The position numbers were made by a program, and so were the translations under genes. From Calliphora vicina (taxonomy: Eukaryota; Arthropoda; Insecta; Diptera; Calliphoridae), in contig NC_088780.1 of NCBI RefSeq assembly GCF_958450345.1, positions 40,788,033 to 40,852,032 of the forward strand: DNA of 64,000 nucleotides, read 5' to 3'. Shown here in pieces: positions 47,350 through 59,546 of the stretch. The notes below the pieces were generated by a model. It did not search any database. It had not been told where the DNA came from and saw nothing but the letters and a program-made list of their open reading frames with translations. Numbering within the stretch: position 1 is the first letter of the stretch; every line of letters begins with the position of its first letter.

Positions 47350-47830
47350 AGTCTAAAACCTTCTAATTAAATTTGGACTATTATTTTTCCCTTAAAATGT
47401 TGTTATAAGCTCTAAATACCTTCACATAGTTAATACAATTTTAGTGTTTTCTCCTTCTCAGATCATCTCGAAAAAAAGTTTTAAGTGGTTTTAATTTTTC
47501 AGTGATGTTTGACATTCTCGTGGAATTGCCCATATAAGAGAAAAGTATTTCGTCACCTGAAATGCAAAAAGGCGTAACAACCAAAAAATTTTAAATTGAG
47601 TTTTTAATGGATATTGGTACAGCACATCAAAAATAACGACTAAGTTGAAGATAGAAAATCATATTTGTAACCACAACACTTTTAAATTTATAATGTTTTT
47701 TGTCTGTCCTATAAAATTTAAAAAAGTGTTCATAGGCCCGTTTGCATTTTAGGTGACGATTTGCTCATTTATTCACTGTAGGGTATTTTATGGCTCTTAC
47801 TTGTTTTTATTAGATTTTTTTCAATATAGA
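47350..47830 (+). repeat. Duplicated segment, locus 1 copy
   Basis: Closely matches 50650-50993 plus 51622-51740. Here the sequence runs through the insertion site near 47690 without interruption. It ends in cactgtagggtattttat then ggctcttacttgttttt, another instance of the CTTACTTGTTT terminus. Confidence 0.85.
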
Positions 47831-47890
47831 TTTTTTTATATTTTTTTTATAAATATTACTTCTTTGATCCAAACCTTGAAACATAGGGTA

Positions 47891-48050
47891 ACATAGAGGC
47901 GAAACGTAATTGTCAGAAACCTAAGTCTGTTGTCAAAAATCTTTCTCTGGCAACAACAAAATACATGCTAGTCAATGTATTTTGTTTTTGTATCAGACAT
48001 ATGATTTGTTGTATTTTTTTTTGACAAATCGGAGTGTCTCGACTCTATGT
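47891..48050. mobile_element. Small TIR MITE (family E), copy 1
   Basis: Ends acatagaggcgaaac and tctcgactctatgt are inverted. The interior shares gtcagaaacctaagtctgtt and caacaacaaaatacatgc with the copy at 51823, and partly with 59690-59760. Confidence 0.65.
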
Positions 48051-48669
48051 ATAATTCTCTATGCCTTGAAACTTCAAATAAACTGAGCTACCTGTAGACG
48101 TTATGCGATTTTGATCAAATCTACAGCATTTGCTTGAATATTATCGGTAAAATATTCTACCCTAAGTCCATCCCTATCGTTAGAAAGTTATTCTCGGACG
48201 TGGATATTATGAGGGAGCTATTGTCAATTATGGACTGATCTTAACAAAATCCAGTTGTATAATATTTGTATACGTGCAACTGATCTGTGTAAACTTTTTC
48301 TTCAATATCGATATTTATAAAAAAAAAATTATTTTGTTCAAGAATTTTTCGGAAATGGTCCTTATATGGGAGCTATTACCAAAATGGGCCGATCGTCATA
48401 AAATTAGGTGCAGAGATTATTGTGTTCATGACGATCATTTATATTTATAAGAAATTTATGATTTTCGGAAGAGTACCTAATATGGAGGCTATGATTAAAT
48501 ATGGACCTATATTAAAAAGATTTAGAAGTTTGATTTTTGAAAAATAAAATTACATATCATTGTCAAATTTTGCTTCGAAATCGAAATACGTAGATTAATG
48601 TGTTTTTCGAAAGTGGTCCTTCTATGGGAGCTTCGGCCAATTATTGCCCGATATTTACAAAAATTTGGT

Positions 48670-49228
48670 GGTCAAAATTTGACATTTTGGCCAAACATGT
48701 GTTTTTTCTCATTCATATAACTTATTACTTATTGTTCTTGGGAAAATGTATCCCAAATAGTTTAGATAGTTATTTCTTTAATCCTTTAAAAAAAATTACA
48801 AAAAGGGCCCATTAAAAAAAAGTAAAAAATGTTATTGATTTTGCAAAAAATCAAAACTTTTCTATCTTGAGTTAAAAAACATTTATTTTGATATAGTATA
48901 CCCAATTCGCATCCCACTGAGCGACCAAATATGTCTTCAAGGGAAATAACTAAGCTTTATTTTGAGAAAAAAGGTCCGCTTTGAAAAAAAGCCAAAAAAG
49001 TTTTTGATTTCGGAAAAAAAACAAACATTTTTTGTTTTTTTTTAAATTTTTTTTTGATAGATATTTAGCTAAGATAATAAGTTTCATGGATGAGAAAAAA
49101 CACCTGCTTGGTCAAAATTTAATATTTTGCCTCCCTGTCTGAATTACTATGCAATAGAACTATCCTTGGTGCAAATTTCATCCCGATCGGAAGACATTTC
49201 AAAAGTTGGTTCACTTGACATGAAGTCC
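48670..49228. mobile_element. TIR insertion absent from the paired locus
   Basis: Inverted arms of about 58 bp at 48671-48730 and 49074-49133 (ggtcaaaatttgacattttg, gtgttttttctcat, aacttatta). The stretch is missing between the matching flanks at about 46175-46200. The right boundary extends past the inner arm, so exact ends are uncertain. Confidence 0.6.
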
Positions 49229-49258
49229 CATATATATTTGGATTATTTATGTCGAAGT

Positions 49259-49360
49259 TTAACCCTCGGAGGTATAGGGATTTTTTGGCGTTAAACGGTG
49301 TTACCAGGTCTGTGCAGACCTATACACAATCACAGACCTGGCTATACCTCCAAGAGTTAA
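49259..49360. mobile_element. 94-bp TTAA-flanked mini-MITE
   Basis: Insertion 49263-49356 with ends CCCTCGGAGGTATAG and (reverse complement) CTCTTGGAGGTATAG, flanked by TTAA at 49259-49262 and 49357-49360. The related sequence at 46220-46223 has one TTAA and no insert. Inside is a hairpin CCAGGTCTGTG / CACAGACCTGG. TTAA specificity suggests mobilisation by a piggyBac-type transposase. Confidence 0.85.
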
Positions 49361-49924
49361 TCTGATAAGAGATTTATGCGTATTTAAGTGATTTTTTGAA
49401 GTGTTATTTATATGGGGGCTTTTTCAAATATGGAACAATCCAAACAAAATATTGTTTTGTGATTTATTTTTATATGGAACTAAATTTTGTATTTGTTGTT
49501 ATTCGATAGGTATTTAGTCTGGAAGAAATCATGGATCGATTCTTAATTTTTTCAAAAAGGCTTGTTCTTTTATCATAGCAATAATGTGTGCAAAATTAAA
49601 AGATATTGTCTGCTATATATTTATAGAAAGGAGTAAACATTTTTGAAAATATCAACTTTTTCGGAGGTTGTCTTACATTTTGGTCCATCATTCCAAGACC
49701 GATGTTGCCCCTTTTTAGTACCAAATTTTTCTGATCATCAACAAACATATTTGCGCTTTCAGCCGACAGATGGTCGATCATATGTAAATGGTCTTTTAAT
49801 TTTAAAAGAACCCAGAATATGTATACCCACTTTTTGGTTCTATGGCAAACGGAATGACAAAATCATTATACCCCCTCTTTTGTTGGTGGTGGGCATAATA
49901 AGATTTTCTGTGTACTTATTATTA

Positions 49925-50120
49925 TTTCTAATACATATATGTATGTTAGGTTGGCCCTTATTTTCATTCTTTAAATTTCCGATGCTCTTAAGGTCTAAAA
50001 ATCTAATGCTGAATAAATTTCATTGCGATCGATCCATAATTAGTTATAGCTCCCAGGAGTGGAATAGATTTTCCAAAAATAAGAGTATCTTGAAAATAAT
50101 TTGGTCTTTATGTTCCATTC
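49925..50120 (+). repeat. Repeat pair member, locus 2
   Basis: Counterpart of 46800-47065 without the extra hairpin. The 175-codon frame at 49643-50170 runs through this repeat and is not supported as a gene. Confidence 0.75.
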
Positions 50121-50649
50121 GAAACATTGTTGTCAAAATATTGAGCGAAATAAGAATATATCGTACGTGACATAAAACGGAAGTAATTTTGAGGTACATG
50201 TAAAAATATGCTAAAATTTGCGATTCGTGGGAGGCGCTATTTTTTTTCTTTTAATTTCTTATACTAAACCAAATATTTTTTAATAAATAAAATCTAATAT
50301 CGTACGTGACATTCTGCACGCGACAGATTTTTCTCTTATAGTAAAACAATAGATCGTTCCCTTAATAAAAAAATAGTGTATAATTTTTTGGCCAATAATT
50401 GAGTTTAAAATGTTTGTGTTAAGTAGTAGACATCTAGAACAAAAGTAATATTTCAATTGATCTTTTGACCCACTTTGTGGAAGTAGAATTTCAACAAATT
50501 TTGACCACGTATAGAATCAGTTACGTAGATTCTTATTATGCAATAAGATATGGTGTATATGCTTATACACTATTGTTTTATTGAGGGGACGATATATTCT
50601 GTAAATATATGTAATCAAAAACTAAAAAATAAATAACAAAATATCTATC
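50121..50649. other. Locus-2-specific spacer
   Basis: Sequence not shared with locus 1. It contains two atcgtacgtgacat motifs (about 50159 and 50299), related to atcgtacgtgtcat at 46970. No gene recognised. Confidence 0.5.
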
Positions 50650-51740
50650 CTAGTCTAAAACCTTCTAATTAAATTTGGACTATTATTTTTGACCTTAAAA
50701 TGTTGTTATAAGCTCTAAATACCTTCACATAGTTAATACAACTTTAGTGTTTTCTCCTACTCAGATCATCTTGAAAAAAGTTTTAAGTGGTTTTAATTTT
50801 TCAGTCATGTTTGATATTCTCGTGGAATTGCCCATATAAGAAACAATTATTTCGTCAACTGAAATGCAATAGTGCGTAACAACCAACAAATTTAAAATTG
50901 AGTTTTTAATGGATATTGGTACAGCACATCAAAAATAACGACTTAGTTGAAGATAGAAAATCAAATTTGTAACCACAACACTTTTAAATTTATTGGCCCA
51001 TAATCATAGTCAAAAACAAAGTACATTTTAAGAGAATTAAACTCGACTTTACTTAAGAGTGGACTTTAGGTCTATCAGAGACAAGTTAAAGTATACTTCT
51101 GACGCTGAAGTCGACTCTAAATATAAAACTAGCTGAAGTTGTTTTTAACTCGTTTAACAACAGCATCAGCTGTTCTTCGCCGAGTAAAAAAGTTCGTCAC
51201 AGAGTACAAAATGTTTAAGTTACAAGATATTGGTAGAGATTTTGCAATTATTGAACAGTTATCAATAAAATTAGTACCAAAATATCGTAATTATGATATT
51301 AATCTTATCTTTTCTACTTATCCACAACAAACAACTTTCTTTCTTTAGATGTCCCGGTTACTTTTATTGTTTACGTTTTTTGGATTATTTTTTTAATTTT
51401 GTATGTCAGCTGTTCAGCGTTGCCACTTGTCTGTTTTTTGTTGTATATTGTTGTATATATAAAACATTTTCTACATTTGCGGTGGCACTCAGTTAAAGTC
51501 GGTTCAATTTAAAACATACTTTAATTTTGACTATGGTTGCAAATTAATAAAAAGCAGGTTTTTATTTTAAAGTTGTTTTTAAAAATAACCGACTTTAGTG
51601 TTTGACTATGATTATGGGCCATTATGTTTTTTGTCTCTCCCGTAAAATTTAAAAAAGTTTTGATAGGCCCGTTTGCATTTTAGGTGACGATTTGCTCATT
51701 TATTCACTGTAGGGTATTTTATGTAAGAAGTAAGAAGTTT
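50650..51740 (+). repeat. Duplicated segment, locus 2 copy (interrupted)
   Basis: Matches 47350-47780 on both sides of the TIR insertion 50994-51621, with scattered substitutions. Confidence 0.85.
50990..51625. mobile_element. 628-bp TIR element with 4-bp duplication
   Basis: Ends TGGCCCATAATCATAGTCAA (50994) and the reverse complement of GATTATGGGCCA (51621) give an inverted repeat of about 21-26 bp. TTAT occurs on both sides (50990-50993, 51622-51625). The homologous site near 47690 is uninterrupted. The interior has moderately GC-rich stretches (about 51050-51190) but no recognisable transposase. Confidence 0.82.
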
Positions 51741-51822
51741 TTACTAGATTTTGTTCAACATAGATTTTTTTTTATTTTTTTATAAATATTACTTCTTTGA
51801 TCCAAACCTTGAAACATAAGGT

Positions 51823-51973
51823 AACATAGGGGCGAGAAGTAATTGTCAGAAACCTAAGTCTGTTGTCAAAAACCAACAACAAAATACATGCTTGTCAATG
51901 TATTTTGTTTTTGTATCAGACATATGATTTGTTGTATTTTTTTTTTGACAAATCGGAGTTTCTCGACTCTATG
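51823..51973. mobile_element. Small TIR MITE (family E), copy 2
   Basis: Counterpart of 47891-48050, slightly shorter (part of the ctttctctgg segment is missing), in the equivalent position of the duplicated segment. Confidence 0.65.
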
Positions 51974-51979
51974 CCTTGA

Positions 51980-54394
51980 AACTTCAAATAAATTGAGCAA
52001 CCTGTAGACGTTAAGCGATTTTGATCAAATCTACAGCATTTGCTTGTAAGACGACTGAGAAAAGACCTTATGAAAATTGAAAATCAAAAACTGCAAAATA
52101 AGGACCAATCTAATATTCATATTATTATTACCTTCTTATCCTTAAACAATTGGAATTGACAAGAAACCATCTTCTTATGAATACGCAATCTGTTTTAAGC
52201 TTAGAGAAATATTTTCAACCACAATATTCATTAAGACTAATTTACTTAACCATGGTATTAGGATTTTCTTAATAATATGAAACAATAATTCATAATTCAC
52301 ACATTTAACCGACAACTAGACACAACAATTACCGCAAAAATAATAAAAGGCATTTTATTTATTATACTAACAATATCTATTATTTACTTAAACAAATACA
52401 CATCTTCACACATCTTTCATATTCATATACACCCACCCACATGCGATAATGATAAGACAGACAACCAGTGCTGCAATTTGGTGAATCTAAAAATAAAGGC
52501 AAAAGATTTAATACACTCGCAAACAAATTTTGTGAAATAAGAACATTGTTGTAGACTTTAGTCCTGATTTACAAAAACCATGCAGTAACGTCTAGAATAT
52601 TTGTACTTAACTTTTGATTCGAGCGTCCGTTTAAGGTGCGGTTAGTTCTAAAGAGAATGTAAGAAGTATGAAATACATTTTATATGGAAACATACGCACA
52701 ATCATAAATCAAGATATTATTTAATATTCTAACAAAATGTTGAGAAAAAAACTGTGAGCTGTAGAAGTAGACGTATAGTTAAAACAAATACTAATAAATC
52801 ATCAGCTTGCAAATATGCAATATACAATATAATACGAGGGATGTGTAATAAAATTATAATTTTACTTCCTACATAATGTAACTATTAAAAAGGGTCTCAC
52901 AAGAAAGTATGAAAACTGAGAGAGCGAACACTTGATCACAACTATTCCACGTGCCCAGTTTACAACATATTATTGAGAATATTAACAGAGAGGTAAACGC
53001 TTATAGACATGTTTTTTTTAAATTTTTTTTAATGTCAAATTTAATAAAAGACTTCTAAATGTCACTATATTTTGGAAATTTCACACTTCAAAGACATAAA
53101 CAAAAATCCATTATCAGTTAAATCTAAACGTACCCACCACTGCAGTATGAGAATGATAATAGTATTAGTGAATTAACGTATTTAATTTATTCGGCCTTGA
53201 ATCATTGTAACTTCAAAATTCTTTCAAAACCATAACTTTATGATATCCATAAGCCGAGAGAAACATAATATGGTAAGTTCTTTATCATAAGAATAGTTAT
53301 ATTATTATTATGGTTATCACAATCATGTAAGTAGTTACTGTGACTATAATATTGTTAAAAAACTTGTAACAATGTTGAAATGGTTACAGTAAACATGCAC
53401 AACTATAACCATTTCAACTATTTCTCTGCGTGCAGTTCAATAAAATGTCTATTTTTTGACCTTCATTCCGGGGTTGACACCAACTCCCGCAGCGCATTGT
53501 GATTGAAGTAAACAATAGGTTATCTTAGGGATAATAAAGTGATTGGTATTTGTAAACGTTCAATTTTTCATACATATGTACATTAGCGCTATAATTTTTT
53601 AAATTTTTTACATATATCAAAATGGCCCTGGCATAGTCGAATAGGCCATTGATAGTTATTTAATAAAATGGTATTACTTTTTTGCGGTTGTCAAAAAACG
53701 CACTTAATTTTGGAGAAAATTTTTTCACTTTTTTAACCAAAAAACGCAAATAGTTTTTTTTTTATAAATTTATCAACATAGCTGGAATCTATATTTAAAA
53801 TTTGCAGTAAGGGGAAAGAATCCGCTGTTTTTCTATAAAAAAAATAAAAGAAGTAATAGAAATTTGAGAAAATTTTGACTTTAAAAAATCGTTTTTGTGG
53901 GTGGGGTTTTTATTTCCAAATGACCCGAAAAAAATGTTATCGTAAATAATACAACATTTGCCATCGCGTGGTGCTAGGGCCAATGTCCACACTTGATACT
54001 TGTATTGCATTCTCGGTCGAACATAATGAGTTTTCCAATGACAGTCTGTGGTAGCCATGTTGTTTTGGAGGCCAAACCTACTGCTTATCTGAGAAAAAAA
54101 ATATTTTTTTTTGGACATGAATGTGTGTTTTTTTATGTACATTTTTTCTTTGTGGGTTTGTTTGAAACCTATAGACGGCGAAACGGCTGGACCGATTTTC
54201 CTGAAATTTTCACACCGTCTTTCTGTATGTACGGAAGGAATTAAAGGCTACCATTCATTAAAAAATTGAAGTGAGCCACGCCAACCTTAAAAATAAAAAT
54301 ACAGCTCCTTCCAGGTAATAGACAGGTTAAACTCTAAATGAAATAAAAATCGTTGAGGCAAAAAGTGACAGCTAATTTTTTAAACATTTAAAAG
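51980..54394. other. Spacer without recognised gene
   Basis: AT-rich throughout. About 54175-54250 (gaaacggctggaccgatttt, cctgaaattt) resembles a Helitron-internal motif. The overlapping frames at 53795-54244 on both strands have no family resemblance. Confidence 0.5.
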
Positions 54395-54872
54395 CTACAT
54401 ATTAGGATATCCAATTAATCTGGTTTCTGGTTTAATCGGTTAATCGAGCAAATAATTAATCGAGGTTTAGATTTATTCGGTTAATAATCGGTAATTTAAA
54501 ATTATTCGATTAACCGAATAATTTCTATTTTAATTTTAAATTGAAAATACAACAACGAATTTTGTGTACAAAAACATAAAAAACGGCAAATAAGGTACTT
54601 GAGATAATTTTTGTGAACATATCGCCTATTTGCTGCAACAACGTCATAACTCAAAATCCGTCTTTTTTGAACTGAGTAATACAAAATTATCAGTTTTCAA
54701 AAAAGTCAATTATTTTAGTATGAGAGTATTTTTTTGTTGTAAAATTAAAATTCATGTTTTCTCGTATATTTGATAAGTAAAAATTTGTTTAAAATTTATT
54801 TAAGAAATAGTAAAATGTCATGAAACATTCAAAGGCGTTTTTATCGAAACAACTTTTTTTTTAATTATGCAG

Positions 54873-55062
54873 CCATAGAGAACATAGAGCGGAAACTCGA
54901 AAAAAACTCAACCAAAAAAATTACTCAAAAAAGTTACACATACGAGTGTTGTTTTTGTTTTCACATAGTTTTTTTTACTAATACATTCTCACCACTTAGG
55001 TTTTTGACAACTGAGTTAGGTCTTTGACAGGAGAGTTTCCGCTCTATGTGTTTTCTCTATGG
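54873..55062. mobile_element. Foldback MITE, 190 bp
   Basis: Arms ccatagagaacatagagcgg then aaactc (54873-54898) and its near-complement at about 55033-55062 (gagtttccgctctatgtg, ttttctctatgg). Contains aggtttttgacaactgag, like family E, so it is probably a diverged member. Confidence 0.75.
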
Positions 55063-55154
55063 TTGCAGCAAATGAGCGATGTGTTAGTTTTTAGGGGTTT
55101 AGTGAGATCTTCTGAAATAATCTTTTATAAAAAGAATATAATTTAAACGATTTT

Positions 55155-55910
55155 TATACCCTACACCACCATAGTGGGGAGGGTATTATGCGTTTGTGCA
55201 GATGTTTGTAACGCCCAAAAATATTAGTCTAACACCCACCTTAAAGTATACCGATCGACTTAGAATCACTTTCTGAGTCGATTAAGCGATGTCCGTCCGT
55301 CCGTCCGTCTGGTTGGCTGGCTGGCTGGCTGGCTGTCCATGTAAACCTTGTGCGCAGAGTACAGGTCGCAATTTTGAAGATATTTCGATCAAATTTGGTA
55401 CATATTATTTTTTCGGCTTAAGGACCAAGCCTATTGAAACTGCCTGAAATCGGTCCACTATTTCACCTAGCCCCCATACGAATGTCCTCCCGAAATTGGA
55501 CTTTATCGGTCATAAATGTTTAATTTATATATGTATTTCCACAAATTCCGCTCCAAATAAGTTTTATATACACCAAATTCATGTCACCAAATTTTGTTAC
55601 GATCGGTCCATAATTAGTCATAGCTCCCATATAGACCTGCTTCCGAAAATCACTTTAACATGCATAAATCGCTTAAAAATGTTGGTAAACACACAAAATT
55701 CAACATAGTTAACTTTAATATAGACATAAATCACATGACCTAATTTCATGGTGATCGGTCCATAATTGGTCATAGCACCCATATAACCCCACTTCCGAAA
55801 ATCATTCAAAAATATAAATTATTGAAATTTTAAAAGAAAATTTTTTTTGCTCTTTTACTTAGTGTAGGGTATTATATGGTCGGGCTTGACCGACCATATG
55901 TTATACATAC
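55155..55910 (+). mobile_element. Family C repeat, copy 1
   Basis: Starts tataccctacaccaccatag then tggggagggtat, the GGGTAT hairpin end. It has a gtccgtccgtccgtc tract and then (ctgg)n at about 55310-55335. Three module-A-like units follow (tcatagctcccatatagacc, tcatagcacccatataaccc). The end is the hairpin ATGGTCGG-gcttga-CCGACCAT (55876-55897). The CTTACTTGTTT terminus is missing or decayed here. Non-coding. Confidence 0.88.
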
Positions 55911-55956
55911 TCACTAATCATGTTTATTGGATGTTCCAAAAACATCTAATTTTAAT

Positions 55957-56658
55957 TATACCCTACACCACCATAGTGGGGAGGGTATTAAGCGTTTGTG
56001 CAGATGTTTGTAACGCCCAAAAATATTAGTATAACACCCACCTTAAAGTATACCGATCGACTTAGAATCACTTTCTGAGTCGATTAAACGATGTCAGTCC
56101 GTCTGGTCGGCTGTAAACATTATGCGAAGAGTACAGGTCGCAATTTTGAAGATATTTCGATAAAATTTGGTACATGTTATTTTTTCGGCCCAAGGACCAA
56201 GCCTATTGAAATCGGTCCATTATTTCACCTAGCCCCCACGCAAATGTCCTCTCGAAATTGGACTTTATCGGTCATATATGTTTAATTTATAAATGTATCT
56301 TCACAAATTGCACTCAAAATATGTTTTATATATACAAAATTCATGTCACCAAATTTTGTTACGATCGGTCCATAATTAGTCATAGCTCCCATATAGACCC
56401 GCTTCCGAAAATAACTTTAACGTGCATATATCGCTTAAAAATGTTGGTATACTCACAAAATTCAACATAGTAAACTTTCATATAGACACAAATCACACGA
56501 CCTAATTTCATGCTGATCGGTCCATAATTGCTCATAGCACCCATATAAGGCCCACTTCCGAAAATCACTCAAAAATATAAATTATTGAAATTTTAACAGA
56601 AAAATATTTTTGCTCTTTTACTTAGTGGGCTTGACCGACCATACTTTCTTACTTGTTT
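55957..56658 (+). mobile_element. Family C repeat, copy 2
   Basis: Tandem relative of the preceding copy, with shorter gtccgt and ctgg tracts. It ends gggcttgaccgaccatactt then tcttacttgttt. A deletion removed the left half of the terminal hairpin. Confidence 0.88.
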
Positions 56659-56864
56659 GAAATTTGTATTTGAATTAAAAGGGAAAAATAAGTACAAAAA
56701 AATTGTTTAAAGCGCAAAAAAAGGAATTTCGGTTAATCGACACAAATTAATCGGTTTATTTGTTATTTGAAAATCGGAAATTTTAAATTATTCGAACATT
56801 TAACCGTCCAAAATTAATCGGTTAACCGATTAACGGTTAATCGATTGATTATCCTACTACATAT

Positions 56865-58400
56865 TCATATATAGATGACGAAAACGTAAAAACTAAAGCT
56901 TAATTCCGATAAATTACCATTTTAAATTCTAATAGAATTTGGGAATTGAACAAAAATTTTACATTTAAAACTCACATGTGCATAATTGCATTTTTTTTCT
57001 TAACAAAATATATTTTATGAAAAGTTTATTGTAAAAGTTTAAAGCAATTTTTACTCTTACCTTTTTTATATTAATTACACCAACAAATTTTTTTTTAATT
57101 GTTCTTATTATTTTTAAATATCACTTGAGATATAATTTTTTTTAGCAAAGAAGCAATTATTTGTATTTGTAGCAATATATCAATGCTAGTGTAGCTATTT
57201 TAAGAAAAAAATATGCTGTTATGTACTGTGGACACTTGTCAACATATTTATATACAAAAAATTTGGACCACTGTGCCACAGGAAGGTTTCAAGCCTCAAC
57301 TGAAGCTTTTCTGTTAGTCGCTATAAAAATTAATTAAAACATTGAACGATATGATAATTTCTCATACTTAATATAACTTTATAAAGTTGAGATTCAATTC
57401 TAGCTTCTAAATTGTTTGTCTCTTTTGTGGGAATTGGTTCTATAACTTCTTAATGATCAGTTATAGTATGTCATCGGGCTAAGAAGACTTATTTATGTTG
57501 TGATTCGTTAAAAAGATTTTACTTTTACGAGTTATAGTTCTGGACATGGTTGATTACTTTGCAGAAATTAAGAATTACTTGAGAATAATTCCGACAAAAT
57601 CTTAGCAGTTCAGTGAATGTTTGGCTATCCTTTAAGTAAATAGGAATTAACTAACTTTATTCTTTACTCTCTCAAAGTATGATCAGTAGCATTTGTACTA
57701 TATCTCAAAAGAATATATTTTCCGTTGTTATAAATTACTTTTCATGCTCGGGTAATGCTTGAGAAGTTCTTTGGGGTAATTCAGACAAAATTTAAATTTT
57801 ATCAACAGGACTTGAGAATGTTTGGCAAACTTTTAAAATAATTAGAACAGAGAAACTATGCTTTGCACCTTTAACGAATGATCAGTAGTATTTTTACTAA
57901 CCCGGGAACAGTAAAATGTTAGGATTGCTCGTATAAATTTCATTACAAAGTACGACCCTCATATTTAGTCCAATACTTATACGTGTACATATACTGTATG
58001 CTCCTGTATCTTAGTTAGAGTATTTTAAATAAATATTGTAGTATTTGTAGTGAATTTAGCAAGGATGTAACCAGTACAACACAGAATAATAAGAAACGAA
58101 CCACTATCCTATCAAATATGTACGTAAGTAGAAAGTACGTGCATGTCTGTACTTGTAATAAAGCATAATCATACATATTGACAGTTTTAAGCCACAACAA
58201 AAATAACAACGTTTATATGAATTTATGCATTTATGAGAAATCTAAACACAGATACAAAAACCCACACACACATGATAAATAGAACTTGTATTCATATTCG
58301 TTACAAAAAGGTAAAATTCAGTAGTAAAATATTTATTTGAACAATATACACACACATACATAGCCCAATACAAATAGATGTAAGTACACGTACATATGTA
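56865..58400. other. AT-rich spacer
   Basis: No recognisable gene, RNA or complete repeat. Confidence 0.5.
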
Positions 58401-58483
58401 TATTAGGGTGGGCCTCATTTGGAACTTTTTGGATTTTCCATGCTCCCAAGGTCTCTATCATCATAAAAAAAACCTTTTTATTT

Positions 58484-58760
58484 TTATACCCACCATCAAA
58501 AAAGATGGGGGTATATTGATGTTATCATTCCGTATTGTTCGTAGAACCAAAAACTATATATATACTGGGTCCTCATAAGATTCTAAGACCTATAAAAACT
58601 ATATCCGTCCGTCTGTATGTCTGTTGAAAACACGATAGGGCACAAACGAAAGGAACTAGCTGCCTGATATTACCCCCAAATACTCTCTGTTAATAGGGTT
58701 TGGTATGCATGTAATTTTGTTATCAATTTACAATGGGTTATCGATTTACAACAATTTTTG
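58484..58760 (+). repeat. Family F repeat, 5' end
   Basis: Begins tatacccaccatcaaaaaag then atgggggtat, a third version of the GGGTAT hairpin end, followed by gttatcattccgt, a tatatatactgggtcctcat block and ccgtccgtctgtatgtctg. This parallels the start of module A (gtttgtcattccgt, gacccaacaaagtatata, gtccgtctgt). The 3' end is not recognisable. Confidence 0.75.
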
Positions 58761-59545
58761 AGGCCACCTTAATAATTCATAACTTTTTAGAAATACAGAT
58801 GAAGCAAATGAAAAGTAAATAGTATGAAAATCATTTATGATATTTACACGTTTAAAAGACAATGACATGCAATTGCTATACGGATCCATATAACAATTTA
58901 TTAAATCAAGCCAGAGACAAGGTACAAAATACAAAAACAAAAAAAAAAATAGAAAATTCAAAAGTAGAAGAGATAGTTAAGATTTATGGTCATAAGAAAA
59001 CTGAAATGTTGATGTTTGCAATATGACTACAGCACATGGCTTAAATAATCATTAAAAGTTTTGATTTTTCAATATCAAACCAATACTGCATGGATATTGA
59101 ATACTAAAAGTTTTCATACAATCAACAACCAGAACATGAATTGAATTTTTAATTTTCTATTTTGTTCTAGCAAATGGAAAAAATTCTTAATCGGAAGAAG
59201 AAAAAATAAATAAGGCAGGTTGAAATTTATTATCCTGTTAAAATGAATTGTTGGATTTAACTCAAATTAAAAGCTAGGGCTAAAAATTCTTGTATTTGTA
59301 AGACGACCATATGAGACTTATAAAACAAAATCACTTTAAAGTCTATAAATCTCTTATGGATACTGGTGTTGAAATAAAATTTAGCACAACTAAGTTTAAA
59401 ATAAATTAAAATCATTTTACCATAATTTCTCGGAGTCGAGCCATTACAGGGAAGAGCTCAAATATAAGGTTATTTGTGAAAACAACTTCAACGATAAGAA
59501 ATTTTTTAATTGATATTAATTTTTTACTTTGGAAAATATTTGCAT
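58761..59545. other. AT-rich spacer
   Basis: Nothing recognisable. The minus frame at 58746-58961 is low-complexity and hydrophobic. Confidence 0.5.
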
Positions 59546-59546
59546 A

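Larger units (their letters stand above)
48190..49920 (-). repeat. Old composite-family relative, locus 2
   Basis: Diverged copy of 45840-46770 (for example atcgtcataaaattaggtgca, ggtccttctatgggagctt, and the terminal cccctcttttgttggtggtg). It contains two later insertions, at about 48670-49228 and 49263-49356. Confidence 0.8.
54395..56864. mobile_element. hAT-type element hosting two family-C repeats
   Basis: Ends TAGGATATCCAATTAATC (54403) and reverse-complemented TAGGATAATCAATCGATTAA (56856), flanked by exact CTACATAT at 54395-54402 and 56857-56864. Both ends carry multiple ttaatcggttaa-type motifs (54410-54530 and 56720-56850). Without the nested repeats at 54873-55062, 55155-55910 and 55957-56658 it is about 0.8 kb and has no transposase. 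Confidence 0.77.

Noticed and set aside
49643..50170. 175-codon plus-strand frame as a gene
   Set aside because: It spans the decayed repeat terminus and a duplicated non-coding repeat. The counterpart at 46500-47000 does not keep the frame.
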